Positions 48,496-57,265 of a stretch of DNA of 64,000 nt are shown here, piece by piece. The translations under genes and the position numbers were made by a program. The notes beneath the pieces are model-generated. The model was not told where the DNA came from. It was given only the letters and a program-made list of their open reading frames with translations, and searched no databases. The stretch spans positions 248,001-312,000 of the forward strand of contig SBLD01000003.1 of assembly GCA_004551485.1 (NCBI GenBank), written 5' to 3'. Position 1 is the stretch's first letter. Each line of letters begins with the position of its first letter. Source of the stretch: Billgrantia azerbaijanica. GTDB lineage: Bacteria > Pseudomonadota > Gammaproteobacteria > Pseudomonadales > Halomonadaceae.

Positions 48496-49448
48496 CAGGC
48501 ATCTCCCAGGTAGTGGTCGCTGGCCAGGTCGTCGAGCCGGTCGGTCGAGAGCCGGTCGCCGGGCGTGCCGAGCAGGGCCTGGAGGGTGCGCGCGGTCTCG
48601 CGCAGCTTGCCCTGCGGCCCGAAGTAGCGGCGGTTGCCGGCGCGGTCGGGCAGCGCCATGCCGGCGTAGGTGGCCTTGGCTTCGGCGAAGCTCAGGTCGC
48701 GCCAGGCGGCGATGCGGTGCAGGGCGTCCTCGCGGCTGTGGCGCAGGTGGGCCAGGCCGCGGAAATGGGCCGCGATCAGCTTGTCAATGGCCGCATCGTA
48801 CCAGAGCAGGCGATCGCGTCGCAGGGCGAGGACGTCGAGGATCAGGCCGGGAAAGTGGCGGCTGTCGAACAGGCGCACCGCTCCTTCCCGTTCCAGGCGG
48901 GTGGCGGTGGGCTCGTAGCTGATGGCGGCATCGATGCCGCCCGAACGCCAGGCGGTCAGCTGACGGTCGGGCGGGAGATCGACCAGGGTCACGTCGCTTG
49001 GGGCCAGGCCCGAGGCCGCGAAGACCTTGGCCAGCACCAGGCGCCCGACCGCGGTCCGTTCCACGGCGAGGCGCCGGCCGGCCAGCTCGGCGAGCGAACC
49101 GATCCCCGGGCGCACCAGCAGCGCATCGGCGCCCACCGAGTCATTGAACACCAGGCAGACGGTGAGCGGCACGCCGTCGGCTCGCGCGCTCAGCACCTCG
49201 TCGAGCGTCAGGGCGGCGCCGTCGAGCGCCCCGCGGCGCAGCCCCTCCAGGGAGTCGCTGGCGTTGCGCCCCTCCTGCAGCCGTACCGACGCCGGCAGCC
49301 AGCCGAATTCGCGGGCGAGATAGAGCGGCTCGTACCCTGGCCAGGGGTGGATGCCGAGCGACAGCCGCCGGTCGGGCTGGCAGCCGGAGAGGGCCAGGGG
49401 CAGCAGCGGTGCGGCGAGCAGACGGGTCAGGAGAGCACGACGGTCCAT
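48495..49448 (-). CDS. SBP-like lipoprotein (NitT/TauT type) without transporter
   Basis: A 317-aa lipoprotein with lipobox LALSGC (about residue 22) and an NMT1/SsuA-type binding fold (IHPWPGYEPLYLAREFGWL, GALDGAALTLDEVL, DAAISYEPTAT). Related proteins bind nitrate, sulfonates, taurine or pyrimidines for ABC uptake, but no permease or ATPase gene lies beside it. It is instead joined to a PhnD-PAS-GGDEF cyclase. A role as ligand receptor for that cyclase is likely. The start at 49448 gives a proper lipoprotein signal. Confidence 0.85.
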   Translation of the reverse strand: MDRRALLTRLLAAPLLPLALSGCQPDRRLSLGIHPWPGYEPLYLAREFGWLPASVRLQEGRNASDSLEGLRRGALDGAALTLDEVLSARADGVPLTVCLVFNDSVGADALLVRPGIGSLAELAGRRLAVERTAVGRLVLAKVFAASGLAPSDVTLVDLPPDRQLTAWRSGGIDAAISYEPTATRLEREGAVRLFDSRHFPGLILDVLALRRDRLLWYDAAIDKLIAAHFRGLAHLRHSREDALHRIAAWRDLSFAEAKATYAGMALPDRAGNRRYFGPQGKLRETARTLQALLGTPGDRLSTDRLDDLASDHYLGDA

Positions 49449-49616
49449 GTGTGACACCTGAAAGGGTGATTTTCCGGGCCCATAGAGCCCTGGAGTCGGC
49501 GGCACCATAGCAACGTTACTCTTTCATGTATAGAAAAAGTAAAAATATGTAGACGTTTCTGCACAATAACGGGCGGCGACCGTCGCCGGCCGCCGCCGCG
49601 GGCCCCGGGGAACGCC

Positions 49617-50834
49617 CTACAGCCCGATGCGGTGCGCCCGGTGAGTGAAGAAGATACCGCTGGGCGATTCGGCATTCAGGGTGGCCAGTGCCTCGAAGGT
49701 ACGGGTGTCGTAGACGGTCACGGTGTCGCTGTCGCGCGCCGAGACCCAGATGTGCTCGCCCCGCGCCGTGAACTCCTTGTGCAGCACCGACTCGCCGGGC
49801 GAGAGGGTCTCGATCACCTCGTGCGTCTCGGTATCGATCACCTGGACCCGGTCGTTGTCGGGGTGGGCGAAGGTGACCCACACCTGACGCTCGTCGGGGC
49901 GGCTCATGACGAAGATCGGCTGGCCCTGGACGGGGATGCGCCCGGACAGCGACCAGTCGTCGGTGTCGGCGACGAGCACCTCGTGGCGGCCCACGGCGGG
50001 GAAGAACGCCTGGTCGCCGGCCATGGCCCAGCCCTCCAGATGGGGCATCTTGTAGACCGGCAGTCGCGCCTCGCCGCGGCCGTAGTCGGGCAGGATGCGC
50101 GTCACACCCCGCTCGGGGTGCCACAGGTCGAGCAGCGCCATGCCGTCCTCGCCGAAGAGGCCGGCGATGTAGTAGCGGCCATTGGCGGTAATCAGGGCAT
50201 CGTAGGGCTGGCTGCCCACGTTGCGGTACTTGGTCAGCGCCGGCTCGTCGCCGCTCATGTCCAGCACCCAGATCTCGCCCGCCTCGAAGAGGCTGAACAC
50301 GAAGCGGTTGCCGGGGGCGTCCACCACGCCCACCACCTTGGACTGGGCGGTGGTGCCGTCCGCAGTGCGGTAGTCGGCCGGTACGTCGACGACCAGCTCC
50401 AGGGTCTCGGCGTCGAACACCTTGACGCCGCCGGGCTCGTAGTTGCTCACCGCGACGAAGCGGCCGTCCTGGGAGATGGCGCCGCCGATGCTGTTGCCGG
50501 ACTGCATGACGCGCCCGGCGATCTCGCCCTCGAGCAGGTCGAGGCGGGTCAGGCCGCCGTCGCGGCCGAACACGAAGGCGTAGCGGGCGTCGCGGCTGAA
50601 CTTCACCGAGGCGTGGGAAAGATCGCCCAATCCCTCGACGTGGCGCAGTACGCGCTTGGCAGTGGTGTCGACCAGCGCCACGCTGCCGGTAGCGCGCTCG
50701 ATCACCACGCCGAGGTCGCCGGTGCCGCGCAGCGCGGGGCGCGCGTCGGCGGTGTCGGCCAGGGCCGGCGCGGAGCCGAGCAGTGTCAGGGCGCCGGCGA
50801 CGAGCAGCGGCTTGAGCAGGGCGGGAAACGGCAT
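49617..50834 (-). CDS. nirF: NirF, haem d1 biosynthesis protein
   Basis: A 405-aa periplasmic propeller protein related to the d1 domain of NirS but without a cytochrome c domain. Signal peptide about 1-26 (SAPALA/DT). Typical stretches are LGVVIERATGSVALVD, HASVKFSRDARYAFVFGRDGG and HKEFTARGEHIWVSARD. It acts late in d1 synthesis, as a dehydrogenase on a precursor. It is read with nirC (42 bp apart) on the minus strand, opposite to the rest of the d1 genes. GAGAGGAGAG precedes the ATG. Confidence 0.94.
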   Translation of the reverse strand: MPFPALLKPLLVAGALTLLGSAPALADTADARPALRGTGDLGVVIERATGSVALVDTTAKRVLRHVEGLGDLSHASVKFSRDARYAFVFGRDGGLTRLDLLEGEIAGRVMQSGNSIGGAISQDGRFVAVSNYEPGGVKVFDAETLELVVDVPADYRTADGTTAQSKVVGVVDAPGNRFVFSLFEAGEIWVLDMSGDEPALTKYRNVGSQPYDALITANGRYYIAGLFGEDGMALLDLWHPERGVTRILPDYGRGEARLPVYKMPHLEGWAMAGDQAFFPAVGRHEVLVADTDDWSLSGRIPVQGQPIFVMSRPDERQVWVTFAHPDNDRVQVIDTETHEVIETLSPGESVLHKEFTARGEHIWVSARDSDTVTVYDTRTFEALATLNAESPSGIFFTHRAHRIGL

Positions 50835-50876
50835 CGGTCTCTCCTCTCCATGGGGCGGCGGATCTAAGGCGGCGGA

Positions 50877-51230
50877 TCAGTCCAGCGTCGCGAGGGGGTT
50901 GTCGGTCTGCAGGTGTTCGGCGAGCCAGCGGGCATCCGCCTCGCTGAGCAGCGCGCCCCAGCCGGGCATGGCGGTGTCGGGGACGCCCTGCAGGATGAGG
51001 TGACTGAGCGCCTCGACGTTGTACGCGTTCATGCGGTCGCGCGGCAGCGCCGGGCCGAGGCCGCCGCGCAGCGTCATGCCGTGGCAGGAGCCGCAGTCCT
51101 GGTAGAGCAGGGTCTCGAGTTCGGCCTGGCGCTTGGCATCGGGCGCGCCGGCGAGGCCGGGCTCTTCCGCCTGGGCCGCCAGCGGGGCAAGGAGCGTGCA
51201 GAGCAGCAGGGGCGTGGCCGGCAAGCGCAT
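50877..51230 (-). CDS. nirC: NirC, periplasmic cytochrome c
   Basis: A 117-aa monohaem cytochrome with signal peptide (ending AAQA/EE near 21) and haem motif CGSCH (46-50). A Met in DTAMPGWG is the probable sixth ligand. NirC proteins donate or accept electrons for NirS or for d1 maturation by NirF or NirN. It is the first gene of the nirCF unit and has an FNR-type box with a matching -10 (GACACT). Confidence 0.9.
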   Translation of the reverse strand: MRLPATPLLLCTLLAPLAAQAEEPGLAGAPDAKRQAELETLLYQDCGSCHGMTLRGGLGPALPRDRMNAYNVEALSHLILQGVPDTAMPGWGALLSEADARWLAEHLQTDNPLATLD

Positions 51231-51298
51231 GGAAAACCTCGCGATACGGGGGTGAAGGGTCGCCCGAGCGAGTGTCCCGCCAGCGTGGCGGCATTGTT

Positions 51299-51312
51299 TT
51301 GACCGATGTCAA
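51299..51312 (-). promoter_or_regulatory. FNR/DNR-type box for nirC
   Basis: TTGACCGATGTCAA is a perfect TTGAC-N4-GTCAA dyad. On the minus strand GACACT (51276-51271) lies at the class II -10 position for nirCF. Confidence 0.7.
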
Positions 51313-51369
51313 TGGCGATGCGGGTTGTCGCCCCGAGCCCCCATGAAAGGGGCGTTGGAGATGCCTCTT

Positions 51370-51383
51370 TTGACCTGCGTCAA
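51370..51383 (+). promoter_or_regulatory. FNR/DNR-type box for nirD
   Basis: TTGACCTGCGTCAA is a second perfect TTGAC-N4-GTCAA dyad. TCCAAT (51406-51411) is at the class II -10 position for the nirDLGHJEN operon. Confidence 0.72.
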
Positions 51384-51473
51384 CGCCGCTCGCGATCGCC
51401 GCTTTTCCAATTGATGTGGCATGTAAGATACCCGTTAACATCATGATCCCTTTCGACCCGCCCGGTGGCTGCC

Positions 51474-51992
51474 ATGGTCGCACTCGACGCCCTCGATCGA
51501 CGCCTTATCGACGCCTTCCAGCGCGACCTGCCGCTGTGCGAGCGCCCCTACGCGGCCATGGCCGAGCAACTGGGCGTCAGCGAGGCAGCGGTGCTGGCGC
51601 GCCTGAATCGCCTGGATGCCGAGGGCGTGCTGAGCCGGGTGGGGCCGGTGTTCGACCACGCCCGGGCCGGCGCCAGCCTGCTCGCCGCAGTGGCCGTGCC
51701 GGACGCCGAGCGCGACGCGGCCGCGGCCGTGATCAACGCCAGCCCCGGGGTCAATCACAACTACGCTCGTGAACCCCAGGCTCGTGAACCCCAGGCTCGT
51801 GAAGACCTGGTCCGCGAGCAGCGCTACAACCTGTGGTTCGTGATGACCGCGGCCGACGAGTCGCAGTTGACGGCCCGCCTCGATGCCCTGGAGGCCGAGC
51901 TGGGCCGGCCGCTGCTGCGCCTGCCGATGCTCGAGGCCTTCCATATCGACCTGGGCTTTCCCATCCCCTGGGCCGAACTGGAGGGCGCATGA
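51474..51992 (+). CDS. nirD: NirD, siroheme decarboxylase subunit (with insertion)
   Basis: A 172-aa Lrp/AsnC-like protein. With NirL, NirG and NirH it removes two acetate groups from siroheme to give didecarboxysiroheme, a d1 precursor. It belongs to the same subtype as NirG (NHNY...RYNLWFV and a final EAFHIDLGF). Between NHNY and RYNLWFV there are about 15 extra residues (AREPQAREPQAREDLVREQ) from a 15-bp tandem repeat; NirG has only RREHRL. This loop is close to the catalytic region. The ATG at 51474 follows a GTG alternative; the ribosome site is weak. Confidence 0.9.
   Translation: MVALDALDRRLIDAFQRDLPLCERPYAAMAEQLGVSEAAVLARLNRLDAEGVLSRVGPVFDHARAGASLLAAVAVPDAERDAAAAVINASPGVNHNYAREPQAREPQAREDLVREQRYNLWFVMTAADESQLTARLDALEAELGRPLLRLPMLEAFHIDLGFPIPWAELEGA
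51765..51803 (+). repeat. 15-bp tandem repeat inside nirD
   Basis: GCTCGTGAACCCCAG occurs twice in a row (51765-51779, 51780-51794) with a third partial copy GCTCGTGAA. It adds REPQA units in frame. Confidence 0.92.
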
Positions 51993-52519
51993 CGGTGGCC
52001 TCGCCCGACCCCGCGGCGCAGCAGCGGCTGCGCGCCCTGCTGGAGCGCGGACTGCCTCTGACGTCGCGCCCCTGGCGGCGGCTCGCCGAGCAGTGCGGAC
52101 TGAGCGAGGCCGAAGTGATGGCCTGCGTCGAGCGCTGGCGGGCCGAGGGCCTGATCAAGCGGCTGGGGCTGGTGGTGCGCCACCGTCCGCTGGGCATCGC
52201 CGCCAACGCCATGGTGGTGTGGGACGTGCCCGAGGCCGAGGTGGGCGCCGTTGGCCGCCGCCTGGCCGCCGAGCCGGCCGTCACCCTCTGTTATCGTCGC
52301 CCGCGCCGGCTTCCCGACTGGCCCTACAACCTCTTCTGCATGATCCACGGCAGCCGCCGCGCGCACGTCGAGGCGCGGCTCGCCGAGATCGTCGCGCGCC
52401 AGGCGCTCGAGGCCATTCCCCACCGCGTGCTGTTCAGCCTCAAGGCCTACAAGCAGTGCGGTGGCCGCTTCACCCGGGAGGACGCAAGCCATGACCGTCG
52501 CGCCCCAACGCCGGCCTGA
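51989..52519 (+). CDS. nirL: NirL, siroheme decarboxylase subunit
   Basis: A 176-aa Lrp-like protein of the NirL/NirH subtype, with CYRRPRRLPDWPYNLFCMIHG. It pairs with NirD in siroheme decarboxylase. It overlaps nirD by 4 bp (ATGA) and nirG by 29 bp, so translation is tightly coupled. The C-terminus has an extra tail (REDASHDRRAPTPA) caused by that overlap. Confidence 0.9.
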   Translation: MTVASPDPAAQQRLRALLERGLPLTSRPWRRLAEQCGLSEAEVMACVERWRAEGLIKRLGLVVRHRPLGIAANAMVVWDVPEAEVGAVGRRLAAEPAVTLCYRRPRRLPDWPYNLFCMIHGSRRAHVEARLAEIVARQALEAIPHRVLFSLKAYKQCGGRFTREDASHDRRAPTPA

Positions 52520-52973
52520 GCCGGCCGAACTCGATGCCGCCGACCGGCGCATCGTCAATCGCCTGCAGCAGGGCCTGCCGCTGGTCGCCTCGCCCTATGC
52601 CGTCGTCGCCGCCGAGCTGGCGCTCACCGAGGGCGAGCTGCTCTACCGCCTCGAGCGGCTGCTGGAGGCCGGCGTGCTGAGCCGCTTCGGGCCGATGTAC
52701 CACGCCGAACGGCTGGGCGGCGGCCTGACCCTGGCGGCGCTGGCGGTGCCGGAGGCCGACTTCGAGCGCGTCGTTGCCATCGTCAACGCCTTTCCCGAGG
52801 TGGCCCACAACTACCGGCGCGAACACCGCCTCAACATGTGGTTCGTGCTCGCCACCGAGACGCCGCAGCGCATCCATGAGGTGATCGCCGAGATCGAGGC
52901 GGCCACCGGCCTGGCCGTCTTCAACATGCCCAAGCAGGAGGAATTCCATGTCCGTCTCCACCTGCCCGTCTGA
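52491..52973 (+). CDS. nirG: NirG, siroheme decarboxylase subunit
   Basis: A 160-aa Lrp-like protein of the NirD/NirG subtype. It has AHNYRREHRLNMWFVLATE, the normal short loop against which the NirD insertion stands out, and ends EEFHVRLHLPV. The ATG at 52491 lies within the end of nirL. It overlaps nirH by 26 bp. Confidence 0.9.
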   Translation: MTVAPQRRPEPAELDAADRRIVNRLQQGLPLVASPYAVVAAELALTEGELLYRLERLLEAGVLSRFGPMYHAERLGGGLTLAALAVPEADFERVVAIVNAFPEVAHNYRREHRLNMWFVLATETPQRIHEVIAEIEAATGLAVFNMPKQEEFHVRLHLPV

Positions 52974-53493
52974 ACCGCGGGCGGCCGGCGCCCTGGATGC
53001 GCTCGACCGGGCCATCGTGCTGGCCACCCAGAGCGGGCTGCCGCTGGTGCCGGACCCCTGGGGGGCGGTGGGCCGCTCGCTCGGCCTCGACGGCGACGAG
53101 GTGCGCTCACGCATGGCGCGCATGCAGGAGGCCGGCATCATCCGCCGCGTGGCGGCGGTGCCCAACCACTACCGCCTGGGCTACTTGGCCAACGGCATGA
53201 CGGTGTGGAACGTGGATGACGCCGAGGTCCTGCGGCTGGGTTGCGAGGTGGCCCGGCTTCCCGGGGTCAGCCACTGCTACCGGCGCCCGCGCCACCTGCC
53301 GGACTGGCCCTACAACCTCTTCGTGATGCTGCACGGGCGGACCCGAGCCGAGGTGGAGCGCCAGGCCGAGCGGCTGCGCGAGCGGCTCGGCGACGCCTGC
53401 CGCGACCATCGCATCCTGTACAGCTCGCGCATTCTCAAGAAGACCGGCCTGCGCCTGGCCGGCCGCGTCGACCGGCAAGGCGGGCAGCGCTAG
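52948..53493 (+). CDS. nirH: NirH, siroheme decarboxylase subunit
   Basis: A 181-aa Lrp-like protein of the NirL/NirH subtype (CYRRPRHLPDWPYNLFVMLHG; LYSSRILKKTGLRL). It completes the D-L-G-H set in the order known from Pseudomonas. It ends 23 bp before nirJ, with a strong AGGAGGAG in the gap. Confidence 0.9.
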   Translation: MSVSTCPSEPRAAGALDALDRAIVLATQSGLPLVPDPWGAVGRSLGLDGDEVRSRMARMQEAGIIRRVAAVPNHYRLGYLANGMTVWNVDDAEVLRLGCEVARLPGVSHCYRRPRHLPDWPYNLFVMLHGRTRAEVERQAERLRERLGDACRDHRILYSSRILKKTGLRLAGRVDRQGGQR

Positions 53494-53516
53494 GCGTTGC
53501 CCAGGAGGAGAGTTCC

Positions 53517-54719
53517 ATGTTCCGAGTCACCCGCTACATCAAGTCCCTGATCGAGCCGACACCGGTGCCGCCGGCTCACAAGCCGCCCGGCCCGGTGGTG
53601 ATCTGGAACCTGATCCGGCGCTGCAACCTCACCTGCAAGCACTGCTACACGGTCTCCGCGGACATCGACTTCACCGGCGAACTCTCCACCGAGGAGGTGT
53701 TCGACGTGCTCGACGACCTGCACCGCTTTCGGGTGCCGGCGCTGATCCTCTCCGGCGGCGAGCCGCTGATGCGTCCCGACATCTTCGAGATCTCCCGGCG
53801 CGCCAAGGAGCTGGGCATCTACACCGGCCTGTCCACCAACGGCACCCTGATCGACGAGCACAACATCGACCGCATCGCCGAGTGCGGCTACGACTACGTG
53901 GGCATCAGCATCGACGGCCTCGAGGCGACCCACGACGACTTCCGTCGTCGCCAGGGCGCCTTCCGCGAGTCGATGAACGCCGTGCGCTTGTGCAAGGAAC
54001 GCGGCATCAAGGTGGGGCTGCGCTTTACCCTGACCCGGCAGAACTACGAACAGCTCACCGACATCCTGGCGCTGATCACGACGCACGACGTCGACAAGTT
54101 CTACCTGTCGCACCTCAACTACGGCGGTCGCGGTCATCGCCATCGCAAGCAGGACGCCTGGCACCAGATGACCCGCGATGCCATGACCCAGTTGTTCGAT
54201 CACTGTCGGGCCGAGCTCGACTGCGGCATCGAGCGCGAGTACGTCACCGGCAACAACGACGCCGACGGCCCCTTCCTGCTGATGTGGGCGCGGGAGCACT
54301 TTCCCGAGCAGGCCGAGGCGCTCGAGCAGCGGCTGATCAACTGGGGCGGCAACGCCTCGGGCGAGTACATCGCCAACATCGACAACCTGGGCACGGTGCA
54401 TCCCGACACCTTCTGGTGGGATCACGACCTGGGCAACGTGCGCAGCCAGCCCTTCTCGGCGATCTGGCGCGACACCCAGGACCCGCTGATGCAGGGCTTT
54501 CGGCAGCGCCACCGGCCACTCAAGGGGCGCTGCGCCGAGTGCCGCTACCTCGCCATCTGCAACGGCAACACCCGGGTGCGCGCCTGGAAGGTGACCGGCG
54601 ATCCGTGGGAGGAGGATCCCGGCTGCTACCTCACCAACGAGGAGATCGGCGTCGATGGGGGCGGCGAGCGCCGCGTGGCCGTGCCCTACTACGACGCCAT
54701 CCAGGCCACCGAGCTCTGA
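53517..54719 (+). CDS. nirJ: NirJ, radical-SAM haem d1 biosynthesis enzyme
   Basis: A 400-aa radical-SAM protein that replaces the two propionates of didecarboxysiroheme, a step toward the d1 keto groups. The cluster motif CNLTCKHC is at residues 38-45, and a C-terminal SPASM-like cysteine set (RCAECRYLAICNGN and a late GCYL) holds a second cluster. The ATG at 53517 follows AGGAGGAG. It lies between nirH and the methyltransferase nirE. Confidence 0.95.
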   Translation: MFRVTRYIKSLIEPTPVPPAHKPPGPVVIWNLIRRCNLTCKHCYTVSADIDFTGELSTEEVFDVLDDLHRFRVPALILSGGEPLMRPDIFEISRRAKELGIYTGLSTNGTLIDEHNIDRIAECGYDYVGISIDGLEATHDDFRRRQGAFRESMNAVRLCKERGIKVGLRFTLTRQNYEQLTDILALITTHDVDKFYLSHLNYGGRGHRHRKQDAWHQMTRDAMTQLFDHCRAELDCGIEREYVTGNNDADGPFLLMWAREHFPEQAEALEQRLINWGGNASGEYIANIDNLGTVHPDTFWWDHDLGNVRSQPFSAIWRDTQDPLMQGFRQRHRPLKGRCAECRYLAICNGNTRVRAWKVTGDPWEEDPGCYLTNEEIGVDGGGERRVAVPYYDAIQATEL

Positions 54720-54789
54720 CACCGACCACGCAACGACCGATAACAGAACGACCACAAGACCGCGCTGACGCTTCGGGGAGAGGCCGATC

Positions 54790-55641
54790 ATGACCACACA
54801 CTGTCACTCGCGACATCAGAGTTTCGATCTCGGCGAAGCGCCGCTGGCGCCCGGCGAGGTTGCCATCGTCGGCGCCGGGCCGGGTGACCCGGGGTTGCTG
54901 ACCCTGCGGGCGCTGTCGCTGCTGCAGCAGGCCGACTGCCTGGTCTTCGACCGTCTGGTCTCCCAGGAGGTGCTGGCCCTGGCCCGGCCGGGCGCGCGGC
55001 GCTTCTACGTCGGCAAGGCGGCGAGCCACCATTCGCTGCCCCAGGAGGAGACCAACGCCCTGCTGGTGCGCCTGGCGCGCGAGGGCAAGCGGGTACTGCG
55101 CCTCAAGGGAGGCGATCCCTACATCTTCGGGCGCGGCGGCGAGGAGGCCGAGTACCTCATCGCCCACGGCATCGACTTTCGCGTGGTGCCGGGCATCACC
55201 TCGGCGTCGGGGTGCTCCACCTACGCGGGCTTTCCGCTCACCCACCGCGACCACGCCCAGAGCGTCACCTTCGTCACCGGCCATGCCAAGGCCGATGGCG
55301 AACTGGCCCTGGACTGGGCCGCGCTGGCGGTGCCCCACCATACCGTGGTGTTCTACATGGGGCTGGCCAATGCCGAGCTGATCAGTCGCGAGCTGCAGCG
55401 CCATGGCCTGCCCGCCGCCCACCCGGTGGCGCTGGTGGAGCGGGGCACCACCCCGGAGCAGCGCCACGTCCTGGCGACCCTCGGTGACCTGGTCGAGGTG
55501 ATCGAGCGCGAAGCCTTCCGCCCGCCGACGCTGATCGTGGTCGGCGACGTGGTGCGCCTGGCCGACAGCCTGGCGCCGGCGACGACCGACCTGCCCCGAC
55601 AGGCGGTGGCGGAACCGGCCATGGGGAGGCTGGCGCTGTGA
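54790..55641 (+). CDS. nirE: NirE, uroporphyrinogen-III C-methyltransferase
   Basis: A 283-aa SUMT that methylates uroporphyrinogen III to precorrin-2, the entry to siroheme and d1. Motifs are [15 protein letters not shown], the long [17 protein letters not shown], and [22 protein letters not shown]. It stands alone rather than as part of a trifunctional CysG. It overlaps nirN by 4 bp. A siroheme supply for CysI elsewhere would need its own CysG or could share this product. Confidence 0.93.
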   Translation: MTTHCHSRHQSFDLGEAPLAPGEVAIVGAGPGDPGLLTLRALSLLQQADCLVFDRLVSQEVLALARPGARRFYVGKAASHHSLPQEETNALLVRLAREGKRVLRLKGGDPYIFGRGGEEAEYLIAHGIDFRVVPGITSASGCSTYAGFPLTHRDHAQSVTFVTGHAKADGELALDWAALAVPHHTVVFYMGLANAELISRELQRHGLPAAHPVALVERGTTPEQRHVLATLGDLVEVIEREAFRPPTLIVVGDVVRLADSLAPATTDLPRQAVAEPAMGRLAL

Positions 55642-57176
55642 GACGGATGCTGCACCGAGCGACACTGCTGAGCGCAGCCCTGGGCGGGGTTGCCCTGGCC
55701 GCCCTGCCGGCGCTGGCCGACGCCCCCGACCCGCACATGCTCTACAACCAGCACTGCGCCGCCTGCCACGGCGTCAATCGGCTGGGCGGCATCGGCCCGG
55801 CGTTGCTGCCGGAGAACCTCTCGCGGCTCAAGCCGGCAGCGGCCGAGACGGTGATTCGCGACGGGCGCGCGGCCACCCAGATGCCGGCCTTCGGGGCGCT
55901 GCTCGACGATGCCGAGGTGGCGGCGCTGGCCGAGTGGATCTACGCGCCCCCGGCGGTGGCGCCGAGCTGGACGGATACCGATATCCAGGCCAGCCACGTC
56001 GTCAACCACTCCCACGGCACGCTGCCCGACGCGCCGGTGTTCGAGGTGGAGGATCTCAAGAACCTGTTCCTGGTGGTGGAGATCGGCGATCACCACGTCA
56101 GCCTGCTCGACGGCGACACCTTCGAGCGCATCACCCGCTTCGAGAGCCGCTACGCCCTGCACGGCGGACCCAAGTACACCCCGGACGGCCGCTACGTCTT
56201 CTTCGGCTCGCGCGACGGCTGGGTGACCAAGTACGACATCTACAACCTCGCGGTGACCGCCGAGGTGCGCGCGGGCATCAACATGCGCAACATCGCCGTC
56301 TCCGCCGACGGTCGCTACGTGATGGCCGCCAACTACCTGCCGCACACCCTGGTGCTCTTCGACGCCCGCAACCTGGAGCTGATCGCCTCCATCCCGGTCG
56401 AGGCGAAGAACGGCGACACCTCGCGGGTCAGCGCCGTCTACACGGCGCCGCCGCGCAACAGCTTCATCGCCGCCCTGAAGGACATTCCCGAAGTGTGGGA
56501 GATCCGCTGGCCCGAGCAGCCGGCCGATGGCGACGAGCCACTGGTCGGCGATTTCGCCCTGCACCGCATGGCCGCGCCGGACTACCTCGACGACTTCTTC
56601 TTCGATCCCAGCTACCGCTACCTGGTGGGTGCGGCGCGCGGCGGCGGCGGTGGTCTGGTGTTCGACATGGACAGCGAGGAGAAGGTCGCCGACCTGCCGC
56701 TGGAGGGCATGCCCCACCTGGGCGCCGGCATCACCTGGGAGCTCGACGGCCGCCGGGTGATGGCCATGCCGCATATCGACAAGGGCCGGGTGTCGGTGTT
56801 CGACATGAGTGACTGGTCGCTGGTGAAGCAGATCGAGACCGACGGCCCCGGCTTCTTCATGCGCAGCCACGAGAACTCGCGCTACGCCTGGGTGGACGTC
56901 TTCTTCGGTCCCAACCACGATCGCGTCCATGTCATCGACAAGCAGACCCTGGAGATTGCCGAGACGCTGATCCCCGAGCCCGGCAAGACCGCCGCCCACG
57001 TGGAGTTCGACCGCGACGGCGAGACGCTGCTGCTGAGCATCTGGGACGACGACGGCGCGCTGCTGCGCATCGATGCCGAGACCCTCGAGGAACTCGACCG
57101 CATGCCGATGAAGAAGCCCTCGGGCAAGTACAACGTGTGGAACAAGACCCAGTACGAGGAGGGGACCAGCCACTGA
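55638..57176 (+). CDS. nirN: NirN, cytochrome c/d1-propeller maturation enzyme
   Basis: A 512-aa periplasmic protein with signal peptide (ending LPALA/DA near 27), a haem c motif CAACH (40-44) and a d1-type propeller. It introduces the acrylate double bond in the last step of d1 synthesis and may hand the cofactor to NirS. The GTG at 55638 overlaps the nirE stop; an ATG nine bases later is also possible. It differs from NirS in its shorter c domain and [21 protein letters not shown] blade. Confidence 0.93.
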   Translation: MRRMLHRATLLSAALGGVALAALPALADAPDPHMLYNQHCAACHGVNRLGGIGPALLPENLSRLKPAAAETVIRDGRAATQMPAFGALLDDAEVAALAEWIYAPPAVAPSWTDTDIQASHVVNHSHGTLPDAPVFEVEDLKNLFLVVEIGDHHVSLLDGDTFERITRFESRYALHGGPKYTPDGRYVFFGSRDGWVTKYDIYNLAVTAEVRAGINMRNIAVSADGRYVMAANYLPHTLVLFDARNLELIASIPVEAKNGDTSRVSAVYTAPPRNSFIAALKDIPEVWEIRWPEQPADGDEPLVGDFALHRMAAPDYLDDFFFDPSYRYLVGAARGGGGGLVFDMDSEEKVADLPLEGMPHLGAGITWELDGRRVMAMPHIDKGRVSVFDMSDWSLVKQIETDGPGFFMRSHENSRYAWVDVFFGPNHDRVHVIDKQTLEIAETLIPEPGKTAAHVEFDRDGETLLLSIWDDDGALLRIDAETLEELDRMPMKKPSGKYNVWNKTQYEEGTSH

Positions 57177-57187
57177 CCCGCCTCTCC

Positions 57188-57201
57188 TTGATGCGTGTCA
57201 T
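57188..57201 (+). promoter_or_regulatory. FNR/DNR-type box upstream of nnrS2
   Basis: TTGATGCGTGTCAT, with CACAAT (57224-57229) at the exact class II -10 position. nnrS2 therefore has its own promoter despite following nirN closely. Confidence 0.65.
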
Positions 57202-57265
57202 GGCCTTTGCGCGGGCTTTTCCGCACAATGGCGATATCCTAGCGTTTCACTCGGGTATCGCGACC

